Source: Arthrobacter cupressi (GTDB lineage Bacteria; Actinomycetota; Actinomycetes; Actinomycetales; Micrococcaceae). Taken from it: DNA of 64,000 bases. The stretch lies in assembly GCF_900099975.1 (NCBI RefSeq), contig NZ_FNEI01000001.1:248001-312000 (forward strand), given 5' to 3'. The translations under genes and the position numbers were made by a program. Each line of letters opens with the position of its first letter. Positions within the stretch are counted from its first letter, which is position 1. The notes beneath the pieces are model-generated. The model saw only the letters and a list, made by a program, of their open reading frames with translations. It was not told where the DNA came from and searched no databases. Positions 16,433 to 24,655 of the stretch are shown piece by piece.

Positions 16433-17860
16433 TCAGGACTTGGGCGTGGCCGGGGGACGCTTGGTGCCGTCCTTGCCGTTCTTCAACGCGGATGCCAGCG
16501 ACGGCAGGAAGTTCCCCACCTGGGACAGGATCCCGCCAACCATGCTGTTCAGGCCCTCGCCGCCGTTCAGCACCGTCAGCTGCCCCACGTGCGCGAACGG
16601 CTCGGCGGCCGCGGCGACGATGGCCGGCATGTTCTCCGCCAGCTGCTGGGAAATGACCGCGTCCTGGTTCGTCTCCAGCGCCTCGCCGCGGGCCTTGATG
16701 CCCTCGGCCTCGGCGAGGGCCTTGGCCTTCACTGCGGAGGCGGCGGCGTCGCCCCGGGCCTTGGTGGCGGCGGCTTCGGCCTCGCCGGTGACCCGGGTGG
16801 CGCCGGCCATGGCGGCAGCGGCCGCCGCGCTCGCCTGCGCCTCCACTTCGAGCCTCCGGGCGTTGGCCTGCGCCTCGAGTTCGGTGCGCTTGGCGCGGGC
16901 CTCGGCGGCGCTGATGTCGGCCGCCTTCTGGGCCTCGGCCTCGGTGCGCTGGGCGTAGGCCTTGGCGTCGGCGGGCTTGCGGATGGTGGTCTGCAGCTTC
17001 TGCTCCTCGCGGTCGGCCTCGAGTTTCGCCACCTCGGTTTCCTGCACCACCACCTGCTGGCGGGCGGTGGCGTCGGCGAGCGGGCCGGCTTGTGCGGCGT
17101 TGGCGCGTGCCCTTTCGGCATTGGCCTGCGCGGCGGATTGCTTGATGGCCGAGAGGCTTTGCGCGTCGGCGATCATTGCCGCGGCCTCGGCTTCCTTCTC
17201 GGCGGCTTCCCGGTTCCTGGTGGCCTCGGCGATGCGGGCCTCCATCTTGACCTGGGCGATGTGCGGCTTGGCCAGGTTCTGGATGTAGCCGGTGGGGTCC
17301 TGCAGGTCCTTGATCTGCAGGGAGTCCACCACGAGGCCGAGCTTCTCCATCTCCACGCCGCTGGCGCTGCGGACCTGGGAGGCGAGCTTGTCGCGTTCGC
17401 GGATGATTTCCTCCACCGTCATGGACCCGATGATCGAGCGCAGGTGGCCTTCGAAGACGTTGTAGACCTGGCTCTCCATCTTGGGCTGCTGGCCCAGGAA
17501 GCGCCGGGCGGCGTTGGCGATGAACGCGGGGGAGTCGCCGATCTTGTAGATCACCACGCCTTCCACCACCACCTGGATGCCTTGTGACGTGACGCAGTTG
17601 ACCTTCAGTTCGGTTTCGTTCAGCGTCAGCGCGAGGGTGCGCACCGTCTGCAGGCCGGGGACCACCAGGGCGCCCTTGCCGGTGACGATCTTGAAGTCCA
17701 TGCCGTCCGTGTTTTCCAGTGTCCCGCGGGTCAGGCCGGAGATGATGAGGGCCTCGTTCGGCTCGGCCACTTTCCACATCGCCTTGGTCACGCCCCAGAT
17801 GACGCCGACGGCGATCAGGACGAGAGCAATGACGATGATTACCGGAAGGAAAGCTTCCAT
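16433..17860 (-). CDS. Flotillin-like membrane scaffold protein (SPFH domain)
   Basis: A 475-residue protein: one N-terminal membrane segment (FLPVIIVIALVLIAVGVIWGV), an SPFH domain (about residues 30-210), and a long Ala/Glu-rich coiled coil (about 215-400) with the repeated AEA pattern of FloT/YqiK proteins. Flotillins organise functional membrane microdomains. The ATG at 17860 is preceded by AGAGGA; upstream in-frame codons to 18007 precede the membrane segment with unrelated sequence. Operon with the NfeD-like gene. Confidence 0.9.
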   Translation of the reverse strand: MEAFLPVIIVIALVLIAVGVIWGVTKAMWKVAEPNEALIISGLTRGTLENTDGMDFKIVTGKGALVVPGLQTVRTLALTLNETELKVNCVTSQGIQVVVEGVVIYKIGDSPAFIANAARRFLGQQPKMESQVYNVFEGHLRSIIGSMTVEEIIRERDKLASQVRSASGVEMEKLGLVVDSLQIKDLQDPTGYIQNLAKPHIAQVKMEARIAEATRNREAAEKEAEAAAMIADAQSLSAIKQSAAQANAERARANAAQAGPLADATARQQVVVQETEVAKLEADREEQKLQTTIRKPADAKAYAQRTEAEAQKAADISAAEARAKRTELEAQANARRLEVEAQASAAAAAAMAGATRVTGEAEAAATKARGDAAASAVKAKALAEAEGIKARGEALETNQDAVISQQLAENMPAIVAAAAEPFAHVGQLTVLNGGEGLNSMVGGILSQVGNFLPSLASALKNGKDGTKRPPATPKS

Positions 17861-18014
17861 GACCTGTCCTCTCAGGGTCAGTGAACAGGCATCGTGGTGG
17901 ACCCCCATAGGCCGGGCTGCCGGTTCTGTAGACAGTCTGTGCAAGCAGATGCGTGGAAGTCCAGTGATTTTCGACGGGGACTGTGCGGTGCGCGCCGCAC
18001 TACGCAAACGAGAA

Positions 18015-18060
18015 GGCTGGCACAGCCCCCGGCAGCTTCGCCGGACCAGCTGTGCCAGCC
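18015..18060. terminator. Terminator-like hairpin between flotillin and DUF4383 genes
   Basis: 12-bp perfect arms GGCTGGCACAGC (18015-18026) and GCTGTGCCAGCC (18049-18060) with a GC-rich internal hairpin. On the minus strand it follows the DUF4383 gene; CCTTTT follows on the plus strand. Confidence 0.6.
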
Positions 18061-18139
18061 CTTTTGATGACTCGTTAGATTGAGCTGTGCTCGCTATTCA
18101 TTGGCCACTCCTCATCGTCCCGGGATTGCCATGTCCGGG

Positions 18140-18601
18140 CTACTTTCTCCCATCGGTTTGACTGGGCCAGAACATCCAGCCGGCGGTCATCATCAGGATG
18201 CCGAGCACCAGGTGCGTCCAGTTGTCCAGGAGGTTCACCGAGAGGAAGTTCGCAGCCGATTCCTCCCCGACGCCCAGCCCGTACGCGCTGATCAGCACAT
18301 ACAGGGCGCCGAAGCCATACAGGAACGCCCGTGCCCCGGACGCCGTGCGGGACAGGAACCAGCCGGCCGTCCCGATGCCCAGCTGCATCAGGTTCAGCAG
18401 CATCGACACCTGGAACAGGCCCAGGAGCATGGCATGGGAGTCCGGCCCGAGGAACTGCATCTGCGCGTACTGGGTGGTGATGCCCGGGATGAATCCCAGC
18501 ACTCCCACCAGCGCCACGAGCAGGGCCACGCCGATGCCTGCGATCTGGATGTCCTGGCGTCCGAAATGGACTCCTGTTGCATGTGACGCCGCGCTGCTCA
18601 T
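18140..18601 (-). CDS. DUF4383-like integral membrane protein
   Basis: A 153-residue protein with four predicted membrane helices (IAGIGVALLVALVGVLGFI; MLLGLFQVSMLLNLMQLGI; FLYGFGALYVLISAYGL; HLVLGILMMTAGWMFW), matching the DUF4383 family of unknown function. The ATG at 18601 has TTGGAGG upstream; several in-frame upstream starts add non-homologous sequence. Confidence 0.75.
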   Translation of the reverse strand: MSSAASHATGVHFGRQDIQIAGIGVALLVALVGVLGFIPGITTQYAQMQFLGPDSHAMLLGLFQVSMLLNLMQLGIGTAGWFLSRTASGARAFLYGFGALYVLISAYGLGVGEESAANFLSVNLLDNWTHLVLGILMMTAGWMFWPSQTDGRK

Positions 18602-18789
18602 ATGCCCTCCAACCATTCCGTGGGAACTACTCCCCATCTTACGTCCGGGTGCCTGAAAAGGCGCCCGACGGCGGCCCGCGCCTCCCGCGGCAGGCTGCCG
18701 GTCCGCGCCGCGAGGGTGAGCGTCAAAACAGCCGTGCGCCAGCGCGCCCGACCGGCCCGGGCAGGGCCTTCGTGGCACGATGGATCACG

Positions 18790-20106
18790 ATGAAATTGCG
18801 TGCTGACCAGACCGGAAACCGTGGCCTCCCGATGCCCCTGTGGCTGCAGGGCGCGCTCGAATCGGCGCAGGCCGCCATCATCTCCGCCCTGGTGGTGGTG
18901 CTGCCCCTCGCCGGGGTCTGGGCCACTGACGGATTCGAGAACCGCAAGGTCGATTTCCTGGCCCGGTTGGCGGGCCAGGCTTGGCTGCTGATCCACGGCG
19001 TCCCGCTCCAGCTGGCGTCCGTGAATGTCGGCACCGCGGCGCAGCCCGGCAGCGGAGTCCTCTCGCTTTTCCCCCTGGGCCTGACCCTCATTCCGTTCCT
19101 GCTGGCCTGGCGCGCAGGCCGCCGCCTCGCCCGGGCCTCGTACACGGACCAGCTGTGGCAGGCCTTCCTTGGCGCGCTCCTGGTCTACGGTGCCTTCGGC
19201 GCCGCCACCGCCTTCGTGTGCCGCACGCAGGAAGTGGTGATCAACATCTGGTTCGCCATGCTCCTGCCGCTGATTCCGTTCGGCCTGGGCATGGTGGTGG
19301 GCTCCCGCCGGGAAGCAGGCTCGTGGAGCAGGCTCATCGGCGTGGACGCGGTGGACTGGATCGCCCGGACCAGCCAGCACTCCCGTTGGGCGGGGTCCTA
19401 CTTCGCCTCCGCCATCAAGGCCGGGTCCGTGGCCCTCATGACCTCCCTCGCCCTGGCCGCGGTGCTGCTCGCGGTGGACCTGGGCATCCACTGGACGGAG
19501 ATCATCGCCGTCTACGAAGGGCTGAAGGCCGGCGCGCTCGGCGGCGCGGTGCTCACCATCGCCCAGCTGGGCTATCTGCCGAACCTGGTGCTCTTCACGC
19601 TGGCCTGGAGCTCGGGCGCAGGTTTCTCGCTGGGAGTCGGCTCGCACGCCGGACCGCTGGGGACCGCCGTCGGGCCCTTGCCGGCCATCCCGGTGTTCGG
19701 CGCGCTGCCCACCGGACAGCTGGATTTCGGGGCAGCCGCCCTGGTGCTCCCCGTGCTGGCCGGGCTGCTGGCCGGGTGGTGGTTCCTGCGCGAAGGCGAG
19801 AACCACTTCGACGAATGGCTCTCCATCAAGATCCGGGCCCGCTGGTTCACCGCCGCCGTGTCCACGCTGGTGCTCGGTGCGCTGATCGGCGCCGTCGCGG
19901 GAGTCCTCGCCGGGGCGCTGGCCTGGATGGCGCGGGGTTCGGCCGGGATCGGCCGCCTCACCGAAATCGGGCCCGACCCGCTGTGGACGGCGGCCTGGCT
20001 GGCCGCGGAGGTGGGGATCGGCGTCGTGATCGGCTACGCGGCCGGGCCGTGGCTGGAACGCCGGCAGAAGCTGCGCGAGGCGGACCTGGAAGCCGCCAAA
20101 TACTAG
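18790..20106 (+). CDS. DUF6350-like polytopic membrane protein
   Basis: A 438-residue membrane protein with about ten hydrophobic segments. Its position before purN-purH and its family (DUF6350) match the conserved actinobacterial order suc-DUF6350-purN-purH. Function unknown. The start at 18790 is the first ATG of the hydrophobic reading frame; the ribosome binding site is weak. Its stop overlaps the convergent gene by 4 nt. Confidence 0.8.
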   Translation: MKLRADQTGNRGLPMPLWLQGALESAQAAIISALVVVLPLAGVWATDGFENRKVDFLARLAGQAWLLIHGVPLQLASVNVGTAAQPGSGVLSLFPLGLTLIPFLLAWRAGRRLARASYTDQLWQAFLGALLVYGAFGAATAFVCRTQEVVINIWFAMLLPLIPFGLGMVVGSRREAGSWSRLIGVDAVDWIARTSQHSRWAGSYFASAIKAGSVALMTSLALAAVLLAVDLGIHWTEIIAVYEGLKAGALGGAVLTIAQLGYLPNLVLFTLAWSSGAGFSLGVGSHAGPLGTAVGPLPAIPVFGALPTGQLDFGAAALVLPVLAGLLAGWWFLREGENHFDEWLSIKIRARWFTAAVSTLVLGALIGAVAGVLAGALAWMARGSAGIGRLTEIGPDPLWTAAWLAAEVGIGVVIGYAAGPWLERRQKLREADLEAAKY

Positions 20107-20531
20107 AGTCCCGAGCGCAGGACTGGCGGCAGGGACCGGTCGAAGTCCGCCGTGCAGCTGCTCCGGGCCTGTTCGGTGAGGGCGTCGCGGGAGCATTCCT
20201 GGAAGGCGCTCACCTGCTTGAAGAACAGGGCCGAGAACACCACCAGCAGTCCCAGCACCGCGGACACCACCAGCCCGGAAATGGTGCCGAACAGCAGGAT
20301 CCGGCCCTGCCGGAAACGCACCGCGCGGACCACCACCACAATCCCGAGCACCCAGGCGGCCAGGGTGAGGATGCCGCTCAGCCACACGTAGCTGACGTTC
20401 AGCGAGTAGATGAACGCCGCGCCCAGCACGGTGAGCAGGAAGCTGCGGAACAGGAGCTGGGTGCGGGACTGCGCGGCCTCCGCCTCCCCGTGAGCTGGCA
20501 GCTGGGGGCGGGGTCCGGCGTCGGAATTCAT
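20103..20531 (-). CDS. Hypothetical membrane protein
   Basis: A 142-residue protein with a polar N-terminus (about 30 residues), four hydrophobic segments (residues about 32-115) and a Cys-containing tail (QECSRDALTEQARSSC) probably outside the cell. No family recognised. The ATG at 20531 with GGAAAAC upstream is preferred over 20558. Divergent from purN; the two promoters lie within 40 bp. Confidence 0.65.
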   Translation of the reverse strand: MNSDAGPRPQLPAHGEAEAAQSRTQLLFRSFLLTVLGAAFIYSLNVSYVWLSGILTLAAWVLGIVVVVRAVRFRQGRILLFGTISGLVVSAVLGLLVVFSALFFKQVSAFQECSRDALTEQARSSCTADFDRSLPPVLRSGL

Positions 20532-20557
20532 GTTTTCCAGCCTACGCGAGGCGGCCA

Positions 20558-20563
20558 TAAGCT
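20558..20563 (+). promoter_or_regulatory. -10 box of leaderless purN promoter
   Basis: TAAGCT ends 6 nt before the purN ATG at 20570; there is no ribosome binding site. Confidence 0.55.
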
Positions 20564-20569
20564 AGTGCA

Positions 20570-21151
20570 ATGCGCATTGTTGTCCTCGTCTCAGGCACCG
20601 GTTCCAATCTCCAGGCGGTCATCGACGCCGTGAAAGCGGGGGAGCTCGACGTCGAGATCGCCGCCGTGGGTGCCGATCGCGAAGACACCTTCGGTGTGCA
20701 GCGCTCCGCCGACGCCGGCCTGGAAACCTTCGTGGTGAACTTCAACTCCTTCGAGACCCGCGCCGAATGGGACGCGGCCCTCACCGCCAAGGTGGCCTCC
20801 TACCAGCCGGACGTGGTGGTGTCCTCCGGCTTCATGCGGATCGTCAGCCCCGAGTTCATCGACACCTTCGGCGGCAAGTACCTCAACACCCACCCCGCCC
20901 TGCTGCCCGCCTTCCCCGGCGCCCACGGCGTGCGGGACGCGCTGGCCTACGGCGTGAAGGTCACCGGCTGCACGGTGCACTGGGCCGACGCCGGCGTGGA
21001 CACCGGCCCCATCATCGCCCAGGAAGCCGTGACCGTGCTCCCGGAGGATGACCAGGATTCCCTCCACGAACGCATCAAGGTGGTGGAGCGCAGGCTTCTT
21101 GTGCAGACCCTCGGCGAGCTCGCCTCCCGGACGATTCCTTCCCCCAACTAG
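20570..21151 (+). CDS. purN: Phosphoribosylglycinamide formyltransferase 1
   Basis: A 193-residue PurN that transfers a formyl group from 10-formyl-THF to GAR in purine synthesis. It has the N-terminal phosphate loop (LVSGTGSNLQA), the catalytic Asn/His in NTHPALLPAFPG and Asp in VDTGPIIAQ. The final codons (Pro-Asn-stop) lie inside a palindromic repeat, which supplies the stop codon. PurH, the other 10-formyl-THF user, is 4.6 kb downstream. Confidence 0.95.
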   Translation: MRIVVLVSGTGSNLQAVIDAVKAGELDVEIAAVGADREDTFGVQRSADAGLETFVVNFNSFETRAEWDAALTAKVASYQPDVVVSSGFMRIVSPEFIDTFGGKYLNTHPALLPAFPGAHGVRDALAYGVKVTGCTVHWADAGVDTGPIIAQEAVTVLPEDDQDSLHERIKVVERRLLVQTLGELASRTIPSPN

Positions 21152-21209
21152 ATCGCAGTTAATGTCCTTTTGAGGCCTGTAAAGGACATTAACTGCGATC
21201 CAGTTGGGG
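21142..21209. repeat. Palindromic repeat R1 (after purN)
   Basis: 29-nt arms (21142-21170 and 21181-21209) with a single mismatch and a 10-nt loop. The outer arm reads CCCCAACT-(A/G)-GATCGCAGTT. Contains the purN stop codon. Same family as repeats at 22229, 27424, 31141, 32352 and 53161. Confidence 0.9.
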
Positions 21210-21270
21210 TGGCCGGGCGTCTGCCTGTGGATAACCCGTTGCGGGGCCGCAAGGTTTGCAACCATGGGGC

Positions 21271-22209
21271 ATGAGGACCCCGCAACCCCTGCCGCAACCG
21301 TTTGCTGCTTTGCCGTTCACCTTCCAGGAAGCCCTCGACGCCGGAGTGACCCCCGGGCGCCTGCGGCACCGCGCGCTCCACAAGCCCAGCCGCGGCATCC
21401 GGATCCCGGATGCCTCCGATGCATCCGGGGCCGCGCCTCCGCTGCTCCGGGCCCTTACCGCGGTCACCGAATTCTCTGCTGTGTCCCATGCCTCGGCCTT
21501 CGTGCTTTGGGATCTCCCGGGGTTCCTCCCGGGCAGCGACGAACCGGGCATCCATATTTCGCGTCCGGATACCATGGCGATTCCCCGGCGGCGCGGGGTG
21601 GTGGGACACTACGGCCAATTCTTTCCGGACGAGATCACCAACCTGAACGGCCTTTTGGTCACCACCCGGGTGCGGACCTGGTTGGACGTGTCCCGAAAAA
21701 TGAGCATCGATGAGCTGACCGTGGTGGCGGACCATTTGCTGCGGATCCCGCGTCCGGTGTTCGAGGGACGAAGCGAGCCATACGCAACCATCAGGCAGCT
21801 GGGCGACATGCTGGACCGGCACAAAGGAACGCCGGGGATCCGGAAAGCGCGGCTTGCCCTGGAACAAGCCAGGGTCGGCGCGGACTCTGCCCCTGAAACC
21901 AGGCTTCGGCTGGCACTGGAGCGGGGCGGACTGCCGGAACCGGAACTCAACGCTCCCGTGGACCTCGGGTCCGGCGTCGTACGCCATCCTGACCTGGCGT
22001 ACCGCGAGTACCTCGTTGCGGTGGAATACGACGGCGAGCAGCATGCGGATCCTGCCCAGATTGTCCGGGACATTGCCCGCGAAGAGGACTTTGCGAGGGC
22101 AGGCTGGTCATCTGTCCGGATTTCCAAACGCCACATGGAGAACGGCGCAAGGGCAGCCGTGGCAAAGGTCCGGACGGCGCTGGCAGAGCGCGGATGGCGT
22201 CCCCGCTGA
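21271..22209 (+). CDS. AbiEi/DUF559-type protein with nuclease-like C-terminal domain
   Basis: A 312-residue protein. The N-terminal part (FTFQEALDAGVTPGRLRHRALHKPSRGI) resembles the winged-helix/AbiEi-like region of actinobacterial 'type IV toxin-antitoxin AbiEi family' proteins. The C-terminal part (PETRLRLALERGGLPEPELNAPV, HPDLAYREYLVAVEYDG-EQHAD, then RAGWSSVRISKRHM) has the E...D...E-x-D pattern of DUF559/Vsr-like restriction-endonuclease folds. No toxin partner gene is adjacent. The ATG at 21271 follows GGGG; a TTG at 21256 is possible. The gene is bounded on both sides by copies of the palindromic repeat (R1, R2), an arrangement suggesting a mobile or repeat-maintaining unit. Confidence 0.65.
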   Translation: MRTPQPLPQPFAALPFTFQEALDAGVTPGRLRHRALHKPSRGIRIPDASDASGAAPPLLRALTAVTEFSAVSHASAFVLWDLPGFLPGSDEPGIHISRPDTMAIPRRRGVVGHYGQFFPDEITNLNGLLVTTRVRTWLDVSRKMSIDELTVVADHLLRIPRPVFEGRSEPYATIRQLGDMLDRHKGTPGIRKARLALEQARVGADSAPETRLRLALERGGLPEPELNAPVDLGSGVVRHPDLAYREYLVAVEYDGEQHADPAQIVRDIAREEDFARAGWSSVRISKRHMENGARAAVAKVRTALAERGWRPR

Positions 22210-22228
22210 CATCGCCTGCAGGGAACAG

Positions 22229-22294
22229 CCCAACTGGATCGCAGTTGATGTCGGAATAGCCCCTCAAAAGGACATTAACTGCGATCCAGTTGGG
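22229..22294. repeat. Palindromic repeat R2 (between AbiEi-like gene and MFS gene)
   Basis: 24-nt arms (22229-22252 and 22271-22294) with one mismatch: CCCAACTGGATCGCAGTT then GATGTC/AATGTC. The right half matches the right half of R1 almost exactly. Lies between convergent genes and may terminate both. Confidence 0.9.
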
Positions 22295-22312
22295 AAAAGG
22301 AGAGGCGTCAGC

Positions 22313-23659
22313 TCAGCGAACGCTGCTTGGTTTCCGGGGCGAAGAGACCCATCCAGATGACGGCCAGCAGCACCAGTCCGCCGGCCAGCGCGAACGAGGT
22401 GGCCAGCCCGAAGGTGGCCAGAAGAACGAGGCGAACACCAGCGGCCCGAAGCCGGCGCCGATCCGGGAAAACGTCGAGGCCCAGCCAAAGCCGGAGCCGC
22501 GCAGCTCCGTGGGGTACAGCTCGGACACGTAGGCGTACAGCACCGGAATTGCCACCTGCACCACGAAGCCAAACACCAGCAGCCAGAACACCGCGGCGGA
22601 CGGAATGTCCACCACCAGCGCCACCACCACCAGCGTCAGTGCGGACAGCGGGCCGGTGACCGCCAGGATCCACTTGCGGCCCAGCCGCTCCACCAGCAGT
22701 GCTGCGGCCACCACGCCCAGGAGCCCGACGGCGGCCATTCCCGCCGTCGTCACGAACGCCTTGTACTCCTCGAACCCGGCTCCGATCAGGATGCGCGGCA
22801 TCCAGGTCAGGCTCAGGTAGTACACGAGAAGGACGGTGAAGAACAAAGCCCAGGCCGCCGTCGTGATCTTCCAGCTGAACTGCCACAGTCCGCGCAGCTG
22901 GGTCCAGGCGCTCCCGGCGGAAAGCCGTGGCACGTCCTGCGGATCGGGCAGGCTGTAGGCGCGCTGCTCCGCTCCGGTGGCGGCCACGAGGGCGTCGATG
23001 ACTTCCGCGGCTTCCTTGCGGCGGCCCTTGCGGATGAGGAAGAGCGGGGATTCGGGGACGCTGCGCCGCACCCAGAACACCAGCAGGGCCGGCAGCACCA
23101 TCACCAGCATGGTCAGGCGCCAGTCCGCGAACGCGGCCACGAGCCCGGCGGACACGAAACCGCACAGGGCGGCGCCGACGGGCCACCAGCCGTCCATGGC
23201 GGTGAGCACCCTGCCGCGTTGCTTGCGCGGGGTGAACTCGCCCACCAGGGCGTAGTCCACCGGGATGCAGCCGCCCAGCCCGAAGCCGGCCAGGAAGCGG
23301 AAGAGGCAGAACCAGAGGAAGTCCGGCGCGAACGCACCCAGCACCGTGAAGATGGAGAAGATCAGCAGGGTGGCGGTGAAGGCCTTCCGGCGGCCGATGG
23401 TGTCCGCGATGGTTCCCCACGCGAAGGCGCCCAGGGCCATGCCGATCAGGTTGGCCGTGCCGATCCAGGCGGCGTCGGCGGCCTGCAGGGACCAGTGCTT
23501 GGAGAGCAGGGGAATGAGGATGCCGTTGAGCGTCACGTCCCAGGCGTCGAACATGAAGCCCAGGCCGCCGATCAGGAAAATCCGGCCCTGGACGCGCCAG
23601 CGCCACGGCAGTTCCTGGACCACCTGCTCGCCGCTGGGCACTGACGTGTACGTGTTCAT
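22313..23659 (-). CDS. MFS transporter of the amino-sugar cluster, C-terminus frameshifted
   Basis: A 448-residue major facilitator with 11-12 membrane segments (sugar-porter motifs IGRRKAF after TM2, ESPLFLIRKGRRKEA in the central loop). In the annotated frame the last 35 residues (after GFGPLVFASFF) are Trp/Pro/Ser-rich and not membrane-like. The neighbouring minus frame, ending at 22308, continues instead with a normal twelfth helix (LATFGLATSFALAGG, VLLAVIWMGLF) and tail ETKQRSLS. A one-base deletion near 22418-22427 explains this, either a real mutation or a sequence error. AGGAGGGG precedes the ATG. It follows murQ by 21 nt, so it likely imports MurNAc, GlcNAc or a related sugar. Confidence 0.8.
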   Translation of the reverse strand: MNTYTSVPSGEQVVQELPWRWRVQGRIFLIGGLGFMFDAWDVTLNGILIPLLSKHWSLQAADAAWIGTANLIGMALGAFAWGTIADTIGRRKAFTATLLIFSIFTVLGAFAPDFLWFCLFRFLAGFGLGGCIPVDYALVGEFTPRKQRGRVLTAMDGWWPVGAALCGFVSAGLVAAFADWRLTMLVMVLPALLVFWVRRSVPESPLFLIRKGRRKEAAEVIDALVAATGAEQRAYSLPDPQDVPRLSAGSAWTQLRGLWQFSWKITTAAWALFFTVLLVYYLSLTWMPRILIGAGFEEYKAFVTTAGMAAVGLLGVVAAALLVERLGRKWILAVTGPLSALTLVVVALVVDIPSAAVFWLLVFGFVVQVAIPVLYAYVSELYPTELRGSGFGWASTFSRIGAGFGPLVFASFFWPPSGWPPRSRWPADWCCWPSSGWVSSPRKPSSVR

Positions 23660-23680
23660 GTTCCCCTCCTGGGGAAAACT

Positions 23681-24655
23681 TTAGCGGTGGTTTTCGACCG
23701 CTTTTCGCAGGAAGCCGCCCGCCTCGTCCAGGGCACCCTTCGCCTGCGCCGGATCGATCCCGGTGAGCAGCACGAGGATGGCCGCCTTGACGGATCCGCC
23801 CACCGAATCGAGGGCACGGATCGCGGTGTCCGCGTCCGCCCCGGTGGCGTGCTGGATGGTCCGCTGGGAGCGGGCAAGCAGCTTTTCGTTGGTGGCTTTC
23901 AGGTCCACCATAAGGTTCCCGTAGGTCTTGCCGAGTTTGACCATGGTGAGCGTGCTGATCGCGTTCAGCACCAGTTTCTGCGCGGTTCCGGCCTTGAGCC
24001 GGGTGGAGCCGGCCACGAATTCCGGGCCCACCACCACGTCGATCGCCACGTCCGCGAGCCTGCCGATGGCCGAGCCGTGGTTGCAGGCGATGGCCGCCGT
24101 GAACGCGCCCCGGCTGCGGGCTTCCTCAAGGGCCCCGATCACGTATGGGGTGCGGCCCGAGGCAGAGATGCCAATCACAGCATCTTTTTCCGTCACGTTG
24201 ATGTCATGAAGGTCCCGGGCACCTGCCGTCGCGTTGTCCTCCGCGTACTCCACCGGTTTCTGGATGGCCTGCGTGCCGCCGGCGATGATGCCCACCACGA
24301 GGCCCGGGGGCGTGCCGAAGGTGGGCGGGCATTCGCTGGCGTCCAGCACACCCAGGCGCCCGGCCGTGCCAGCGCCCACGTAAAGCAGGCGGCCGCCGCG
24401 CGCCAGCCGTTCCGTCACGGCGTCGACGGTCTGTTCGATGGCGGGCGCGGCTTCCTCGACGGCGGCCGGGACGGTGCGGTTGACCTCGTTCATCGCCGCC
24501 ACGAGTGCGGCGGTGTCCATGGTGTCGATGCTGTCCAGCCCGGGGGCCGGCTGTTCGGTCTGCAGGCCGGCGAGTTCGGAGCGGAGCCCCGCCAGCGGGT
24601 CGCCGTGCGGCGGAGTTGCGGCGGTGGGATCAGTCGGGCCAGTTTGTTCCGTCAC
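23681..24655 (-). CDS. murQ: N-acetylmuramic acid 6-phosphate etherase
   Basis: A 324-residue SIS-domain lyase that cleaves the lactyl ether of MurNAc-6-P to give GlcNAc-6-P and D-lactate in cell-wall recycling. Key segments: YVGAGTAGRLGVLDASECPPTFG, GISASGRTPYVIGAL, and AGSTRLKAGTAQKL. The GTG at 24655 lies 26 nt inside the end of the kinase gene and has AGGAAAGG upstream; the longer ORF to 25009 runs antisense-like through the kinase and is not real. Middle gene of the kinase-murQ-MFS operon. Confidence 0.92.
   Translation of the reverse strand: MTEQTGPTDPTAATPPHGDPLAGLRSELAGLQTEQPAPGLDSIDTMDTAALVAAMNEVNRTVPAAVEEAAPAIEQTVDAVTERLARGGRLLYVGAGTAGRLGVLDASECPPTFGTPPGLVVGIIAGGTQAIQKPVEYAEDNATAGARDLHDINVTEKDAVIGISASGRTPYVIGALEEARSRGAFTAAIACNHGSAIGRLADVAIDVVVGPEFVAGSTRLKAGTAQKLVLNAISTLTMVKLGKTYGNLMVDLKATNEKLLARSQRTIQHATGADADTAIRALDSVGGSVKAAILVLLTGIDPAQAKGALDEAGGFLRKAVENHR

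Noticed and set aside
22308..23606. Alternative minus frame of the MFS gene as a separate gene
   Set aside because: Only its last ~35 codons look like protein (TM12 and tail); the rest is a shadow. Treated as frameshift evidence instead.
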